From Helianthus annuus (taxonomy: Eukaryota > Streptophyta > Magnoliopsida > Asterales > Asteraceae): a stretch of DNA of 64,000 nucleotides. Each line of letters starts with the position of its first letter. Positions within the stretch are counted from its first letter, which is position 1. A program made the translations under genes and the position numbers. The DNA lies in assembly GCF_002127325.2 (NCBI RefSeq), contig NC_035436.2, positions 106,353,591 to 106,417,590 of the forward strand, written 5' to 3'. The notes beneath the pieces are model-generated. The model was not told the DNA's origin. It did not search any database and saw only the letters and a list, made by a program, of their open reading frames with translations. Positions 34,882-46,282 of this stretch are shown here, in pieces.

Positions 34882-37800
34882 ATGTCAACCACCAACAGTG
34901 AATTGTCTGCTTTAACTCAGCAACAAGAATTGGATTCAAAGCTAGGAACCACAACGCGTATTCCACGTTTAACTGATGCTAATGACTTTCCCGAGTGGAA
35001 ATGGCGCTTTGAACAGCATCTGAAAGTTAAAGACTACAAGCTATGGCGCAGCATATTGAGAGGACCAAGAGAGATCATGATGGAAAGCACTACTGAACCT
35101 GAAGTCAAAGTAAAGAAGCCTCGTGATCAATACACGGAAGAAGATGTGCTTATTGTTGAAGAAGATGATAGAGCTCTTTCTTATCTGACCATGGGTTTGG
35201 GTCCAAACATTGCTATGGGATTTCGCACTTGTAAATCTGCCAAGGAACTTTGGGACTCTCTGGTGGAAGTGTATGAAGGTAATGAGGACATGAAAGAAAG
35301 CAGAAGGAACTTGCTGCAACAGAATTTCAACAACTTCAACCATATTTATGGTGAAACAGTGGATAATCAGATCCAAAGGTTTGTCAAGCTGGTGACTCAA
35401 ATGCAAATGGAAGAAATTCACACCACAAATGCTTCGACAAATAGGCAACTTCTCAATGCATTACCCAAGAGCTGGGATCATCATGTTGCTATGATAAAGA
35501 AAACAAAAGATCTTGCAAGATGCACCCTGTCTGAGATGATCTCGCATATTAAAGCTTGTGAATTGGATGACAAGCAGAGAGAGACTAACTACAAGAACAG
35601 CATGCTGGCTGCCGGTTTTTCTATAGCCCCCACTGCATCCAGTGACAGCAATACAGCTCTTCTGTCTCAAGGAGGATTCCAAATGTTTCGCAATACTAAA
35701 CCAGCTCCCACTTCAGCAAATGTCTACAACTCAGGGTCTTCCACTCAAGCTTCCCCTGCAAGTGCTGGAAAGACTTCTGCTGCACCTTCTGTTTCTGTTG
35801 CTAGCAATGAAATGGTTGCCTTCTTCTCTAGGCAGTCAAAGGAAAATCTTGAAATTGCAGCATCTGTCATAAATTGCATGAACGCCTTTGCTTCGGGAAA
35901 TCTTGACCCTCCTAAGTTTTCCATGGATGATTTGGATCAAATTCATCCAGAGGATGTGGAAGAAATGGATATCACGTGGCAGATGGCTATGGCGGCTTTT
36001 AGAGCTAAAAACTTTGTGAGGAAGACAGGGAAAAACAAATGGCAAAATCTTAAGTTCACAGGACCCGTAAAGATGCCGTTTGAATATCGTTGTTATAATT
36101 GTCATGAACAGGGTCATTTGGCTAGAAACTGTACGAAACCCAAGGTGAATGATGAGCAAACTCCAGCTCAGCCTGCTGCTCCTGTTACACCAAATCGAGA
36201 AAGAGCCCTTGTGACTACAACTGGTGTGCCTGCTGATAGTGTCAACAGTGGAAGCCCACAAGTGGGATTGGCCCAAGCTTTGGTGGTTCAGCCTGATTCG
36301 CCTTTTGACTGGAGTTCAGAGATCGAAAGATTAAACATTTCAGCTCCTGAGAATCAAGCCACCCCAAGCAATATCGCTTTCATGGCCAGCAATGCTTCTG
36401 TGAGTGACGATGTGAAGGCTGCACAGGAGGAGGAGTCGTCAGCTGAAAATTTCGCCTTCATGACTCAAATTCTGTCAGCTCCGGTCAAGGGTCTCACCAA
36501 AGAAGAGGTGCTTTCTGTTTTTTGCACTTCTGAATGTAGGGAACGAGTTGAGGCCTATAGAATCCATAACGCTGAGCTAATTGAAGATTATAATGAAATT
36601 AAACGCAAAAATTTCACTCTAACGAAAAATGAAAAACTTTTCAAAGAGAAAATCGAAGCTCAGCGTAAGGATATCGTCCAACTCAAAGACGATGTTAGTG
36701 TAGCCACGGCACAACTCATCATGGTTAAAGAAAAATTGTGTGAGGTAACTAAGGAACTGGAGGATGTTCAGGATAAATATCAAATTAATGAGTTAAATAT
36801 TAAAAAATTTGATTCCTCCAGTAAATTAGTCAAGAATCTCTGTGATCAACAATTGGCTTATTCTAAAAAGAAAGGGTCGGGTTTGGGTTATAATCAGGCT
36901 CCTCCTCCGTACAATAACAATTATACCTACTTGCCTATGACCGAGGAGGAGATGCTGAATGAAAGTAAAATGACATACGGACCCAAAAATAATAAGCCCT
37001 CGGTAAATGTTGAAAGTTCCAAAAACAGTAAGTCATCAATCAATGGCAAATTTACTGAAGAGCAGGTAAAATCAGAGACATGTTTTGTGTCAAAGGGTAC
37101 TTTTGATCCTAACAGTTCTTCGTCATGTGCAGATAAAGTACCTGAAGTGATATGGGGAGATGTGTTTGGAAGTGAACAAGTTTTAGAATCTGATTCTTCT
37201 AAAACTTCTTTTGATGATACTAATTCTGGTTGTGTGTTTGGACAAGCGTTTTTGAACTCTTTTCATAGTTATGTTTCGTCTTCTTTTGGGCCTGATGTTT
37301 TGGGCAAAACAGTGAATGCTTGTGATGAACCTTTTAAAACTGCGTGTGATGATGATTGTTTTGAAATTGCTGAAAGTTGTGATTCTGATATTTCTGATTC
37401 TCTAGGAGAAAATAGTGTGACCAACGACGTTCCTCAGAACACATCCAGTGAAACCACTGATGATGCTTCACAAGAAAATCAATCACATACTGATTTTTCG
37501 TGTGAATCAAATTCAGTAAATATTTCTACTGATGAATCTGAGGGAACATCATTGGATGACAATGATCGAAAGGAATCGAAATTTGTTGATGACGTCTCAG
37601 CTTCGATCGAGACTGAAACTCAAAATGATTTGCAAAAAGAGAAAGAAGTTTTCTTAAATGAAAATTTAAAAGAAAATGATTGTGAAGAAAATCATAGGTC
37701 AACACCTGAAAACTCTAATCAAAATGATTTTCATGAAGCAGTTAAAAATGAAAAATCAAATTTTTCGGATTCTCATGCTTGTGCCAGTGCTAGTTCTGAT

Positions 37801-38418
37801 TCTGATCCTCAGGTATCTACAAGCTCAGGGAAGGCACAAGCAAGTAAATCAAAACAGAACAAGCAAGCTCCATCTACAAGACCCAAAAGACCCGCAGCCT
37901 CTGTGAATCGTCAAAAATCTTCCGCAGTGAAACGGCAAATTTGTTTCAACTGTGGGATAGCTGGGCACATTGCCAGAAACTGTGTTTCTCCATCTTCCTC
38001 TGTGCAGTCTAAAACTAAACATGCACAGCATCAGAAAGTCAAACCAAATCGATCTGGTCCTTCTAAGTCAATGACGACTCATCAGTCTAAGACAATGAAG
38101 AACGACCATCGTAAGGTCAAGCCTTCTGATCAAGATTGGAATGCAGCCAAACGTAGACATAAAAATCAGCAAAATCATTTTTCTGAAAACAGATTTCAAG
38201 CGTTTGGTAATTATGCTAACAACTGGTCTAAACAATATTGGAAACCTAAACCCAAGGCCAAGCATTCCAATCTGCCTCATACACTTCAGAAAAATTCTGT
38301 CAATGCAAATTTATCAAATTTCTTAAACAAAGACAATTTAATTTGGCAGAGGGTAACGTATTTCGATGCTCAAGGAAAACCCAGATCCACTATGGGCTGG
38401 GTTCCTAAATCTAACTAA
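34882..38418 (+). CDS. Copia gag, very long form with two zinc knuckles
   Basis: 1178 codons start from ATG in the context AAAATGTC. Residues about 20-190 form the UBN2-type copia gag domain ([49 protein letters not shown]). A CCHC knuckle lies at residues 404-417 ([14 protein letters not shown]). After a predicted coiled coil (about 570-660, rich in Lys/Glu heptads) comes a long Ser/Asp/Glu-rich, probably unstructured region (about 700-990). A second CCHC knuckle is at 1021-1034 ([14 protein letters not shown]), followed by a basic tail. Ordinary copia gags are a few hundred residues with one knuckle, so the C-terminal 700 residues are an extension typical of Sireviruses. The stop (38416-38418) is close to the pol frame, which is shifted by -1. 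Gag should assemble cytoplasmic particles and bind element RNA. Confidence 0.93.
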   Translation: MSTTNSELSALTQQQELDSKLGTTTRIPRLTDANDFPEWKWRFEQHLKVKDYKLWRSILRGPREIMMESTTEPEVKVKKPRDQYTEEDVLIVEEDDRALSYLTMGLGPNIAMGFRTCKSAKELWDSLVEVYEGNEDMKESRRNLLQQNFNNFNHIYGETVDNQIQRFVKLVTQMQMEEIHTTNASTNRQLLNALPKSWDHHVAMIKKTKDLARCTLSEMISHIKACELDDKQRETNYKNSMLAAGFSIAPTASSDSNTALLSQGGFQMFRNTKPAPTSANVYNSGSSTQASPASAGKTSAAPSVSVASNEMVAFFSRQSKENLEIAASVINCMNAFASGNLDPPKFSMDDLDQIHPEDVEEMDITWQMAMAAFRAKNFVRKTGKNKWQNLKFTGPVKMPFEYRCYNCHEQGHLARNCTKPKVNDEQTPAQPAAPVTPNRERALVTTTGVPADSVNSGSPQVGLAQALVVQPDSPFDWSSEIERLNISAPENQATPSNIAFMASNASVSDDVKAAQEEESSAENFAFMTQILSAPVKGLTKEEVLSVFCTSECRERVEAYRIHNAELIEDYNEIKRKNFTLTKNEKLFKEKIEAQRKDIVQLKDDVSVATAQLIMVKEKLCEVTKELEDVQDKYQINELNIKKFDSSSKLVKNLCDQQLAYSKKKGSGLGYNQAPPPYNNNYTYLPMTEEEMLNESKMTYGPKNNKPSVNVESSKNSKSSINGKFTEEQVKSETCFVSKGTFDPNSSSSCADKVPEVIWGDVFGSEQVLESDSSKTSFDDTNSGCVFGQAFLNSFHSYVSSSFGPDVLGKTVNACDEPFKTACDDDCFEIAESCDSDISDSLGENSVTNDVPQNTSSETTDDASQENQSHTDFSCESNSVNISTDESEGTSLDDNDRKESKFVDDVSASIETETQNDLQKEKEVFLNENLKENDCEENHRSTPENSNQNDFHEAVKNEKSNFSDSHACASASSDSDPQVSTSSGKAQASKSKQNKQAPSTRPKRPAASVNRQKSSAVKRQICFNCGIAGHIARNCVSPSSSVQSKTKHAQHQKVKPNRSGPSKSMTTHQSKTMKNDHRKVKPSDQDWNAAKRRHKNQQNHFSENRFQAFGNYANNWSKQYWKPKPKAKHSNLPHTLQKNSVNANLSNFLNKDNLIWQRVTYFDAQGKPRSTMGWVPKSN

Positions 38419-38429
38419 TCCCGCTATTC

Positions 38430-41400
38430 GTGCAGGAACAGCTGTGGAGGACTACCGTGCGCCTCTGGTACATGGATAGTGGCTGTTCCAGGCACATGAC
38501 AGGAGACTTATCCCAACTTGTGAATGTCAAAGAATTTAATGGTGGATATGTCTCGTTTGCGGGAGGTGAATCTGGCAGAATCACGTTGAAAGGAACTGTT
38601 CAAAACGGAGTTCTCAGCTTTGAAAATGTTAACTACGTTCCAGAACTGAAGCACAATTTGTTGAGCATTTCGCAAATTTGTGATAGAGGAAATTCAGTTC
38701 ACTTTACGAAGAAAGGTTGTCATGTTCTCAAGCCTGGGATTGTTATTCCAGAAGACTGGTTCTTGATGACAGCTGAAAGAAAAGGAAACGCTTACGTCAT
38801 TGATATGAACAAGAAGCCATGTGAAGAGATCACCTGCTTATTCTCGAAGATTTCAGAGCATGATGGTTTATTGTGGCACCGTCGACTAGGGCACGTGAAT
38901 ATGAAAAATCTGAATCGTCTAGCTAAAGGTCATTTGGTACGAGATCTTCCGATCAAGGATTTCATGTTGGTAGAGAAGTGTGTTGCTTGTGCGAAAGGGA
39001 AGGCTCATCGAAAACCTCACAAGTCTAAACCAGTACCCTCGACAAAGGCTGTACTCGAACTACTTCACATGGATCTTTTTGGTCCAGTGAATGTGCTGAG
39101 TATCGGGAAGAAAGCCTACTGTCTAGTAATCGTCGATGATTACTCTCGCTACACATGGGTGTATTTTCTCAGTCACAAAAACGAAACTGCTGCACTGGTG
39201 AAACAGTTTATTACATTGGTTGAAAATCAAGCGAGTACTAAGGTGAAGGTTATTCGATCAGACAATGGAACAGAATTCAAGAATGTTACTTTGGATACGT
39301 TCTGCAGTGAAAAGGGAATTGATCGACAGTTCAGTGCGCCTCGAACTCCACAACAGAATGGAGTGGCTGAAAGAAGAAATCGTACTCTAATTGAGGCAGC
39401 TCGTACCATGCTGGCTGATTCAAAGCTTCCTAGCTTCTTTTGGGCCGAAGCTGTTAGCACGGCTTGTTATATCCAGAATCATGCTTTAGTTAATAAACGT
39501 CACATGAAAACCCCTTACGAGATTCTGGAAGGACATAAACCTTCGGTTTCACACTTTCGTATTTTTGGTTGTCCATGTGTGTTATTACTAATGGACTCAA
39601 ATGGAAAGTTTGAAGTCAAAGGTGACGAATGTTACTTTGTTGGATATGCTAAAGGCTCTGCTTATAGGGTATACAACAAAGTAACTAGGAAAGTCGTTGA
39701 GTCGTGCAACATCGAATGGCTTGAAGAGAATGCTACGGACGCTAGAGTCGGTCCAGATTGGTTATATGATTATTCTGCTCTGTTTAAATCATTTAACATT
39801 TTGTCAAGTGATGTCTCAGTTGCAGGTGAATCAGTTCCAAAACAACCATTGTCGTTTGAAGATACAGAGGACGAAGTACAGATAGATGAAATTGTGAAGC
39901 ATCATACTGTTGATCCGCCGGGAATGGTGTTCACGCAACATCCTACACCGACACCGGTGGTCAATCAATCCCCTGAAGGTGCATCAACCAGTGACTCTGC
40001 AATGTTTCCTGATCCAATCCCTGAGGATTGTACAGTCACTTCTCCTGTAATTCACACTACAAGTGCACCTGATGAGGGGGAGTGTAGCAACACCACCACT
40101 GAAGAGGAGACGGTACCAGATTTGGCCATACCGACGAGCGTTCAACGCAATCATCCAATCGAAAATGTGATTGGTCCTGTAAATGCAGGAGTTTTGACCA
40201 GGAGTCAATCAGGGACCATTAACACTTGCTTATATTCTAGTTATCTTTCTCAAATCGAACCTAAAACCATTGATATAGCTTTGCAGGAACCTGGCTGGGT
40301 AGATGCTATGCACGAAGAGCTGAACCAGTTTGAAAAACTTGGAGTATGGAAGCTTGTCAAGTTGCCAGCAGGAAAGCGTAAGCTTGGAACTAGATGGGTT
40401 TTTCGAAACAAGCAGGATTCTGCAGGTGTCATTGTTCGAAACAAAGCAAGACTGGTGGTTCAGGGATTTAGGCAAATCGAAGGACTGGATTATGATGAAG
40501 TTTATGCTCCGGTTGCACGACTTGAAGCTATCCGGATCTTTTTGGCGTACGCGTCATACATGGGATTCACTGTCTATCAGATGGATGTCAAGACCGCGTT
40601 TCTCTATGGAGATGTGAAGGAGGAAATTTTTGTTGAGCAACCGCCAGGATTTGTGCATCCAGATCATCCTGAGTATGCCTACAAGTTAGACAAGGCACTG
40701 TATGGGTTACACCAGGCTCCTCGAGCTTGGTATGCCACCCTAACAGAACATCTGTTGGCTCATGGATATACACGAGGCACTATTGACCAGACTTTGTTCA
40801 TCAAGAGGATAGGCAGTGATCAAATCTTGGTTCAAATCTACGTTGATGATATTATTTTCGGATCAACAAGCGAGGATCTATGCAAGGAATTCGAGAAAGT
40901 TATGAAGAAAAAGTTTGAAATGAGTGCTCTGGGGGAGATGACTCTGTTTTTGGGCCTTCAAGTCAAGCAGAGTTCGCAAGGAATTCTGATTCATCAAGGG
41001 AAGTATGTGGATGATGTGCTGGCAAAGTTCAAGTTCTCGGATGCAAAGTCTGCTGAGACACCTATGGCTGAGAGACCATTGTTGACTGAAGATGAAGAAG
41101 GAGAGTCTGTCAATCAACGTCAATATCGGTCTATGATCGGGTCATTAATGTATCTCACAGCTAGCCGTCCGGACATCATGTTTGCTGTTTGCAACTGTGC
41201 ACGCTATCAGGCTAATCCTAAAACTTCTCATCTTATTGCTGTTAAACGGATCTTTCGGTATCTTAAAGGCCGACCTCGGTTTGGTCTGTGGTATCCGAAA
41301 GATTCCAATTTTGACTTGTTTGCTTTCTCTGACAGCAATTTTGGAGGTACTGACAGTGACAGAAAATCCACTTCTGCGGGATGTCAATTTTTGGGTGATC

Positions 41401-41786
41401 GGCTCATTTCTTGGCAGTGCAAGAAACAACAAACGGTGGCGATATCCACAGCTGAAGCTGAGTATGTTGCTGCTTCTGCTTCTTGCTCTCAAGTGGTGTG
41501 GATGCAACATCAATTGCAGGATTATGGTTTGACATATCTTAACACTACTATTTACTGCGATAATGATGCTGCAATACAAATTGTTAGAAATCCTGTTTTT
41601 CACTCCAAAACCAAGCACATTGATATTAAAGTTCATTTCATTCGAGACTGCTTTGACAGAGGTCTGATTACGCTTGAACAGATCGACACAGATGCAAATG
41701 CTGCCGATTTGTTCACTAAACCTGTCAGCAGCTCGAAATTCAGAGTGCTTGTGGATTTTCTAAAAATGATCCGTTTTACTGATTGA
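38430..41786 (+). CDS. Copia pol: protease, integrase, reverse transcriptase, RNase H
   Basis: The frame is open from 38415. The codon at 38430 is GTG and the first ATG is 38472, so pol probably depends on recoding or splicing and not its own start. In order: protease [13 protein letters not shown] (38469-38507), the GAG-pre-integrase zinc site (LLWHRRLGH...CVACAKGK), the integrase core with Asp near 39072 (LLHMDLFGP), Asp near 39261 (RSDNGTEF) and Glu near 39369 (NGVAERRNR), RT with [12 protein letters not shown] and YVDDIIFGS (40839-40865), and RNase H ([35 protein letters not shown]). All catalytic residues I can check are present and there is no internal stop. It copies element RNA into DNA and integrates it. 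Confidence 0.95.
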   Translation: MQEQLWRTTVRLWYMDSGCSRHMTGDLSQLVNVKEFNGGYVSFAGGESGRITLKGTVQNGVLSFENVNYVPELKHNLLSISQICDRGNSVHFTKKGCHVLKPGIVIPEDWFLMTAERKGNAYVIDMNKKPCEEITCLFSKISEHDGLLWHRRLGHVNMKNLNRLAKGHLVRDLPIKDFMLVEKCVACAKGKAHRKPHKSKPVPSTKAVLELLHMDLFGPVNVLSIGKKAYCLVIVDDYSRYTWVYFLSHKNETAALVKQFITLVENQASTKVKVIRSDNGTEFKNVTLDTFCSEKGIDRQFSAPRTPQQNGVAERRNRTLIEAARTMLADSKLPSFFWAEAVSTACYIQNHALVNKRHMKTPYEILEGHKPSVSHFRIFGCPCVLLLMDSNGKFEVKGDECYFVGYAKGSAYRVYNKVTRKVVESCNIEWLEENATDARVGPDWLYDYSALFKSFNILSSDVSVAGESVPKQPLSFEDTEDEVQIDEIVKHHTVDPPGMVFTQHPTPTPVVNQSPEGASTSDSAMFPDPIPEDCTVTSPVIHTTSAPDEGECSNTTTEEETVPDLAIPTSVQRNHPIENVIGPVNAGVLTRSQSGTINTCLYSSYLSQIEPKTIDIALQEPGWVDAMHEELNQFEKLGVWKLVKLPAGKRKLGTRWVFRNKQDSAGVIVRNKARLVVQGFRQIEGLDYDEVYAPVARLEAIRIFLAYASYMGFTVYQMDVKTAFLYGDVKEEIFVEQPPGFVHPDHPEYAYKLDKALYGLHQAPRAWYATLTEHLLAHGYTRGTIDQTLFIKRIGSDQILVQIYVDDIIFGSTSEDLCKEFEKVMKKKFEMSALGEMTLFLGLQVKQSSQGILIHQGKYVDDVLAKFKFSDAKSAETPMAERPLLTEDEEGESVNQRQYRSMIGSLMYLTASRPDIMFAVCNCARYQANPKTSHLIAVKRIFRYLKGRPRFGLWYPKDSNFDLFAFSDSNFGGTDSDRKSTSAGCQFLGDRLISWQCKKQQTVAISTAEAEYVAASASCSQVVWMQHQLQDYGLTYLNTTIYCDNDAAIQIVRNPVFHSKTKHIDIKVHFIRDCFDRGLITLEQIDTDANAADLFTKPVSSSKFRVLVDFLKMIRFTD

Positions 41787-41874
41787 GCATATCTTTTTTT
41801 TGTTTTGTTTTTCGTAGGTAAATTTGTTCATAAAGCTTTCTATTCTTAGGTAGTTTTTTATTTATGCACAAATT

Positions 41875-41884
41875 TAGGGGGAGA
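41875..41884 (+). other. Polypurine-tract-like TAGGGGGAGA just after pol
   Basis: The ten bases are identical to those at the real polypurine tract (46272-46281). They lie 88 bases after the pol stop, where a standard copia element would have its polypurine tract and 3' LTR. Confidence 0.6.
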
Positions 41885-41962
41885 AAAATCGAAAAATACA
41901 AAAAAAAATTGAAAAATCGAAAATACAAAAACATTAAAAAAATCGAAAAATACAAAAAGAGT
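41881..41962 (+). repeat. A-rich repeat of GAAAAATCGAAAAATAC units
   Basis: Three to four imperfect copies of a 20-30 bp adenine-rich word follow the polypurine-like tract. It is non-coding. Confidence 0.8.
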
Positions 41963-42259
41963 TTCAAAAGGAAGTATGGCTGGACTGGGAAATGAAATGA
42001 ATTTTCACTTTATGGTCAAGGGCTGACTCATGTAAGACCAGTATCGAAATTGTTTAACTCTAGTATGATGTGTTGGTAGGCTCTATCCTTAAGATTGGAA
42101 ACAATAGCTATTTCTGTTCAGAACTAAACCAGTACATGACCTCAGAAAAGAAAATCACTTGGAATTAGCTCAAGTCTATTTGAATGTTTGTATGCTTTCC
42201 CGATACACACAATTTTGGTCTGATTCTGAAATCTTATCTGAAAAAGTCGTGTACCTCCT

Positions 42260-42337
42260 CTGCTGCATCCAGATACATGCTGACCTGGAGGTGCTAGGCA
42301 ACGTCAGCTTCTGCTGCATCCAGATACATGCTGACCT
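42260..42337 (+). repeat. 27-bp direct repeat between pol and the third frame
   Basis: CTGCTGCATCCAGATACATG plus CTGACCT occurs at 42260-42286 and again at 42311-42337, 51 bases apart. The surrounding 1.8 kb (41787-43607) has no long reading frame that I accept. Confidence 0.85.
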
Positions 42338-43123
42338 AGCTGTACGTTGTCGATCTGTAGATCAATTAACACCCGAAAGAGGCCCTCTAGTGCCCAAAAG
42401 AAACCCAAGAAACCTATATCAAATTGAGAAAACTCATTTGATTTGTATATTATATCATCTCATTCTAAGATCTATTCTGTTCTTTTCTCAACCTATTCCC
42501 AGTTAAGATTTCAGAAATTTGGATTGGGCTTGTGAAATATGTGGTAGGGAAACTGCTTGCATGATAGAGTGAGCTGTGCATAATTCCGGGATTTGATTAG
42601 TATTTGTTTGGGTGCTCATTATTAAAATATCAAAACATGATAAAATTAAAATACAGGCAGTTATATGGAAAAGGTCTAGGGAGATGAGTTTAAGAGGACA
42701 AAAATACTGGCAATCGTCTAGGTTATTCTAAAGTAGATCAGTGTTGATAAGTGAAGTCATGCCCGAGACCCTGTGATTTGATCCCTGAGCATCTATGCAA
42801 ATTTCCTGATTTATTTTTGTAAATAATATTTTATTATTTATTTTTGTTTTAGGTTTTGTTTTGCAAAATAATGCTCAATGGGTTTGATGGGTTATTTGAA
42901 AATCAGATTTTTTGGTTGGGTTGGTTAAAATTATCTTTGAAAATCATTTTATTTAGCCCAAAATGCTAAAAGATATTAAGCCCAAGTTCATGAGGCCTAG
43001 GCCCAACAGATTTGGGCCCATGAGAACATTGGCCATATAAATGCTGATCACGAGTCATTATCACCATAATTCACTCGAAATCTTCTCTAATTTTCTCTCA
43101 ACAATTCCGGCCGAAATCAAGAT

Positions 43124-43530
43124 TCCGACTCGAATTCCGGTTGCGACTCGCAATTAAGGTAGATCATCAACAGAAATTATGACGTCATTGTTCAAGTTTT
43201 GCAGGTTTCCGACGAGTTCTTGAAGTTTCCGATGGGTTTTCCGACGAGTTCTTGAAGATTCCGATGAGTTTTCCGGCGAATTCTTGAAGATTCCAGTCGA
43301 AATCAAGAACAACTGGACTCGAGACCAACGATTACGACTCGCAACCTCGAGATTGCGACTCATGGTTGCGACTCATCTTGTTCGGTTGCGACTCGCAATC
43401 TCATGGTTGCGACTCATCTTGTTCGGTTGCGACTCGCAATCTCATGGTTGCGACTCAGTAATCCTGGTTGCGACTCACGGTTTCGACTCGAAACCTTGGG
43501 TTGCGACTCATGGTTACGAGTGAACAGTAA
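43124..43530. repeat. Palindromic CGACTC array in front of the third frame
   Basis: About 12 CGACTC words are present, four of them complete CGACTCGCAA. They include a 41-bp tandem of about 2.3 units (TCATGGTTGCGACTCATCTT followed by GTTCGGTTGCGACTCGCAAT). It ends about 80 bases before the frame's likely ATG, as the first array ends about 80 bases before gag. Confidence 0.88.
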
Positions 43531-43607
43531 CAGTGTTTATTTTTAATTCTTATTTTTATCACTGTTAAATTTGGGAACTCATGTGTTGTTTGTGTATTTG
43601 CAGAAAA

Positions 43608-46244
43608 ATGGACCTCAAGTTTATTGCTTCTCACAATCAAGTTGCGTATTTGGCACCCCCATCTGTAAAGCACAAGGAGTTGTACACGTCTTTGATTAAA
43701 GGCTTGAATACATGCCGCATTGTTCATGCTCTTCGAGACAATCCGGTAGTGTATGAAAGTCTTATCCGAGACTTCTGGAAGACTGCGAAGGTGGAAATAG
43801 TTGAAGGCAAAGGAGCGATAGCTGCTGAAATTGACGGAACAACGATTATTGTGACAGAGCAGGTTATCAGGGAGGTGTTGCAGTTTAATGATCAAGAAGC
43901 GGATCCAATCGAGCTTGCTGCTGGGGTAATTGAAGCTATCTTGCCACGTCTAAGCTATGAAGGGAGATTTCCGCCCCTGGTCAAGAAGTTTGTTCATCCA
44001 TATTGGCGCTTATTATTGCACACGTTCCTATTGTGCATGACTGAGAACCGAGGAGGAACTGATCAACTAAACACAACACAAACGGCTGCATTGATCTGCG
44101 TAATTACAAATGAGCCGTTCAATTATTCGCGATATGTCTTAGAAGCAATGAAGAGGAATGCTATCGGGCTAAGAAAGGATAAGTTTCTGATGTATCCTAG
44201 GTTTGTACAAATGATTCTGAATGCTCGATATCCAGAATTGAAGAGATCGGGCAACACACTGGAATTAAAGCCCATGGGTCCTTCTTGTTTTGGAGCACTT
44301 ACAACAAAGAAAGGAACAGAAAAGAAGTTTGAAGGTTTGATTGCTTTGGAGAAGTTCGGTCAGTTTGCTGAGACTGAAGAAGTTGCTGTGAATCCAGTCA
44401 GGGCACTAGCCGTACCAGCACGTGCCATAGTAGCTGAAGAGCATGACATCCAGCAAAGAGATGAAAATGAGCCTGAGCCAGAGCGTATCACCATCAACTC
44501 TGACGATGAAGGTGTTGAGATTACGTGTGATTCTGATGATGATAACATAGAGCTTCCTCCTGAAGCTAATGCTGAAACCGTTTCTACTGTTACTCCAGTG
44601 ATTTCTGCTGAGAACTTGGCTCTGTTGTTAAAGAAAGTGACTGACACGATGGGTAATCCTCCTACTAATCTGTCAGTGTCTACTGAAGAGCCTGAAGAAA
44701 GCCCAAGGGATTCTGATGATATTCCACTAAAAAGGAAAAGACGGGATCCGAGACCTGGAATGTTTATTGAACAAAGGAAAGATCAATCTGTTACTGTTGC
44801 TGATGATGCTGAAGGTTTATACAACTTTGATTTCGAAAGGAATGTTGATGACACCACTACCACGACCACTACAGACAACATCTTTGAGTTTGATGCTGGT
44901 ACTCAAGGTGATGATACAGTTATGGCAAATGCTGAAGCTCAAAATGAAGCAGTGCCTAATATTGAAGTTCAAACTGAAGCTGTATCTAGTGTTGAGACTC
45001 GTACTGAAGCTGGGCCCTCTGAAGCTGTTGGTGCTGGATCTTCCGGTACCATTCATGAAGAACCGGGCAGCTCTAGTGGTAAACGACCTGTTGAACCACT
45101 CAGAATGCCTTTTGACAGTGATTCAAGCGATGATGATGAGTTCATAAGTATGAGGGAAATGAAGAAGCGTTTGGTTGTGCTCGAACAAGATTCCATACAT
45201 AAAGATGCTAAGATCATACAGCTTGAAGACATTATTGTGAAGAAGGATCAACAAATTGAACAACTACAGGGAGATGTTGGCCTGTTATTCAATATTGTTT
45301 ATGATATGCGAGGCAAACTTGAGAAGAAGTTTGGTCAAGAGTTTTCTGATCCCACCGATGTAGAGAACAGAAAGAAAGCTTTCGAGAAGGATAATGCTGA
45401 AAAGGCTGCTGCTATGGAAAAGTACTTTGAAAGGGTTACTGATCCAGAAGCAGAAAAAGCGAAAGCTGAAAGGTTGAAGAAGAAGAGAGAGTTTGTGATT
45501 CTGAAAAACAAGAATGCTAATCCTGACGATGAAGATGCGCATGCTACACATCATTTGATGGATGTGGGTGAAACTCTCTATGACAAGAAAGGGAATAGAT
45601 CTGGTGTAGTTAGCTGGGGGTATGATCACGACCGTAAACGATGGTGGATTAAGAGGAAGGTTGGACCAGTCGAATGGTACAAGCGATCAGGGCAATTTCA
45701 GTCATTCACTAAGGTTGATTTGACAGATCTGGTAAATAAACCTTATGTGGATGATAAGCCTAATGGTCCTGGTTATATGTTCTTCGAGAGATTGAAAAGG
45801 GAAGTGGCAAAAGGCTTTCCTTCGATGCGTACAGCAGATACCACAGTTAAACCAGCAAAAGGGATCAGAGATCCATACACCAACAAGCGGATGAAGATAG
45901 TGCACTGGCCCGCTACTGATAAAGAAAAGACTATTCCGTTGGTAAGGAAGATTCCGAAAGGGGCGTTGAAGACGATGCACTTCTGGGCATATAATGAAAG
46001 ACTTGGTCAAGCTGTGATCGTTTGTGATGGAGATGAAAGTTACTGTCTGGTGGATCAGATTGATTTATTGAATCTTGCACCTGAAGATCTTGCAGTATTG
46101 GCAAGCAACCAAATCCGAGCCACCGAAAAATATGAAGAAATTGCTAAAGGGTGGACGTCTGCTGTAGCCTCTGTGATGCATATTCACAGGAAGGGATTTG
46201 GTGGATACAAGGATAACATGAGTGGTGGTCATCAAGGAAGCTGA
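43608..46244 (+). CDS. Third reading frame of the copia element, function unknown
   Basis: 878 codons if begun at ATG 43608 (context GCAGAAAAATGGACC). An in-frame ATG at 43581 lies upstream of a TTTGCAG splice-acceptor-like site (43597-43603), so I prefer 43608. Residues about 1-230 are a compact conserved-looking domain (NPVVYESLIRDFWKTAKVE, PYWRLLLHTFLLCMTEN, FLMYPRFVQMILN). An acidic stretch (about 281-318), a KRKRR nuclear-localisation-like cluster near 375, a Glu/Ala/Val-rich repeat-like part (about 440-480), a predicted coiled coil (about 515-575) and a Lys/Trp-rich C-terminal domain (about 650-878, WGYDHDRKRWWIKRKVGP) follow. I see no signal peptide or transmembrane helix, so nothing supports an envelope role. 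From memory, similar proteins are common next to copia pol in Asteraceae genomes. Function is not known to me. Confidence 0.85.
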   Translation: MDLKFIASHNQVAYLAPPSVKHKELYTSLIKGLNTCRIVHALRDNPVVYESLIRDFWKTAKVEIVEGKGAIAAEIDGTTIIVTEQVIREVLQFNDQEADPIELAAGVIEAILPRLSYEGRFPPLVKKFVHPYWRLLLHTFLLCMTENRGGTDQLNTTQTAALICVITNEPFNYSRYVLEAMKRNAIGLRKDKFLMYPRFVQMILNARYPELKRSGNTLELKPMGPSCFGALTTKKGTEKKFEGLIALEKFGQFAETEEVAVNPVRALAVPARAIVAEEHDIQQRDENEPEPERITINSDDEGVEITCDSDDDNIELPPEANAETVSTVTPVISAENLALLLKKVTDTMGNPPTNLSVSTEEPEESPRDSDDIPLKRKRRDPRPGMFIEQRKDQSVTVADDAEGLYNFDFERNVDDTTTTTTTDNIFEFDAGTQGDDTVMANAEAQNEAVPNIEVQTEAVSSVETRTEAGPSEAVGAGSSGTIHEEPGSSSGKRPVEPLRMPFDSDSSDDDEFISMREMKKRLVVLEQDSIHKDAKIIQLEDIIVKKDQQIEQLQGDVGLLFNIVYDMRGKLEKKFGQEFSDPTDVENRKKAFEKDNAEKAAAMEKYFERVTDPEAEKAKAERLKKKREFVILKNKNANPDDEDAHATHHLMDVGETLYDKKGNRSGVVSWGYDHDRKRWWIKRKVGPVEWYKRSGQFQSFTKVDLTDLVNKPYVDDKPNGPGYMFFERLKREVAKGFPSMRTADTTVKPAKGIRDPYTNKRMKIVHWPATDKEKTIPLVRKIPKGALKTMHFWAYNERLGQAVIVCDGDESYCLVDQIDLLNLAPEDLAVLASNQIRATEKYEEIAKGWTSAVASVMHIHRKGFGGYKDNMSGGHQGS

Positions 46245-46272
46245 AGCAAGAAGAACTTGCATGCATAAACCT

Positions 46273-46282
46273 AGGGGGAGAT
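46273..46282 (+). other. Polypurine tract of the copia element
   Basis: AGGGGGAGAT directly precedes the 3' LTR and is the primer for plus-strand DNA. Confidence 0.88.

Noticed and set aside
35041..36276. Antisense open frames opposite the copia gag, pol and third frame
   Set aside because: They are shadows of long coding frames. The sense strand carries the recognised domains.
43608..46244. Calling the third copia frame an envelope gene
   Set aside because: No signal peptide, transmembrane helix or Cys-rich ectodomain is visible. Position alone does not justify the name.
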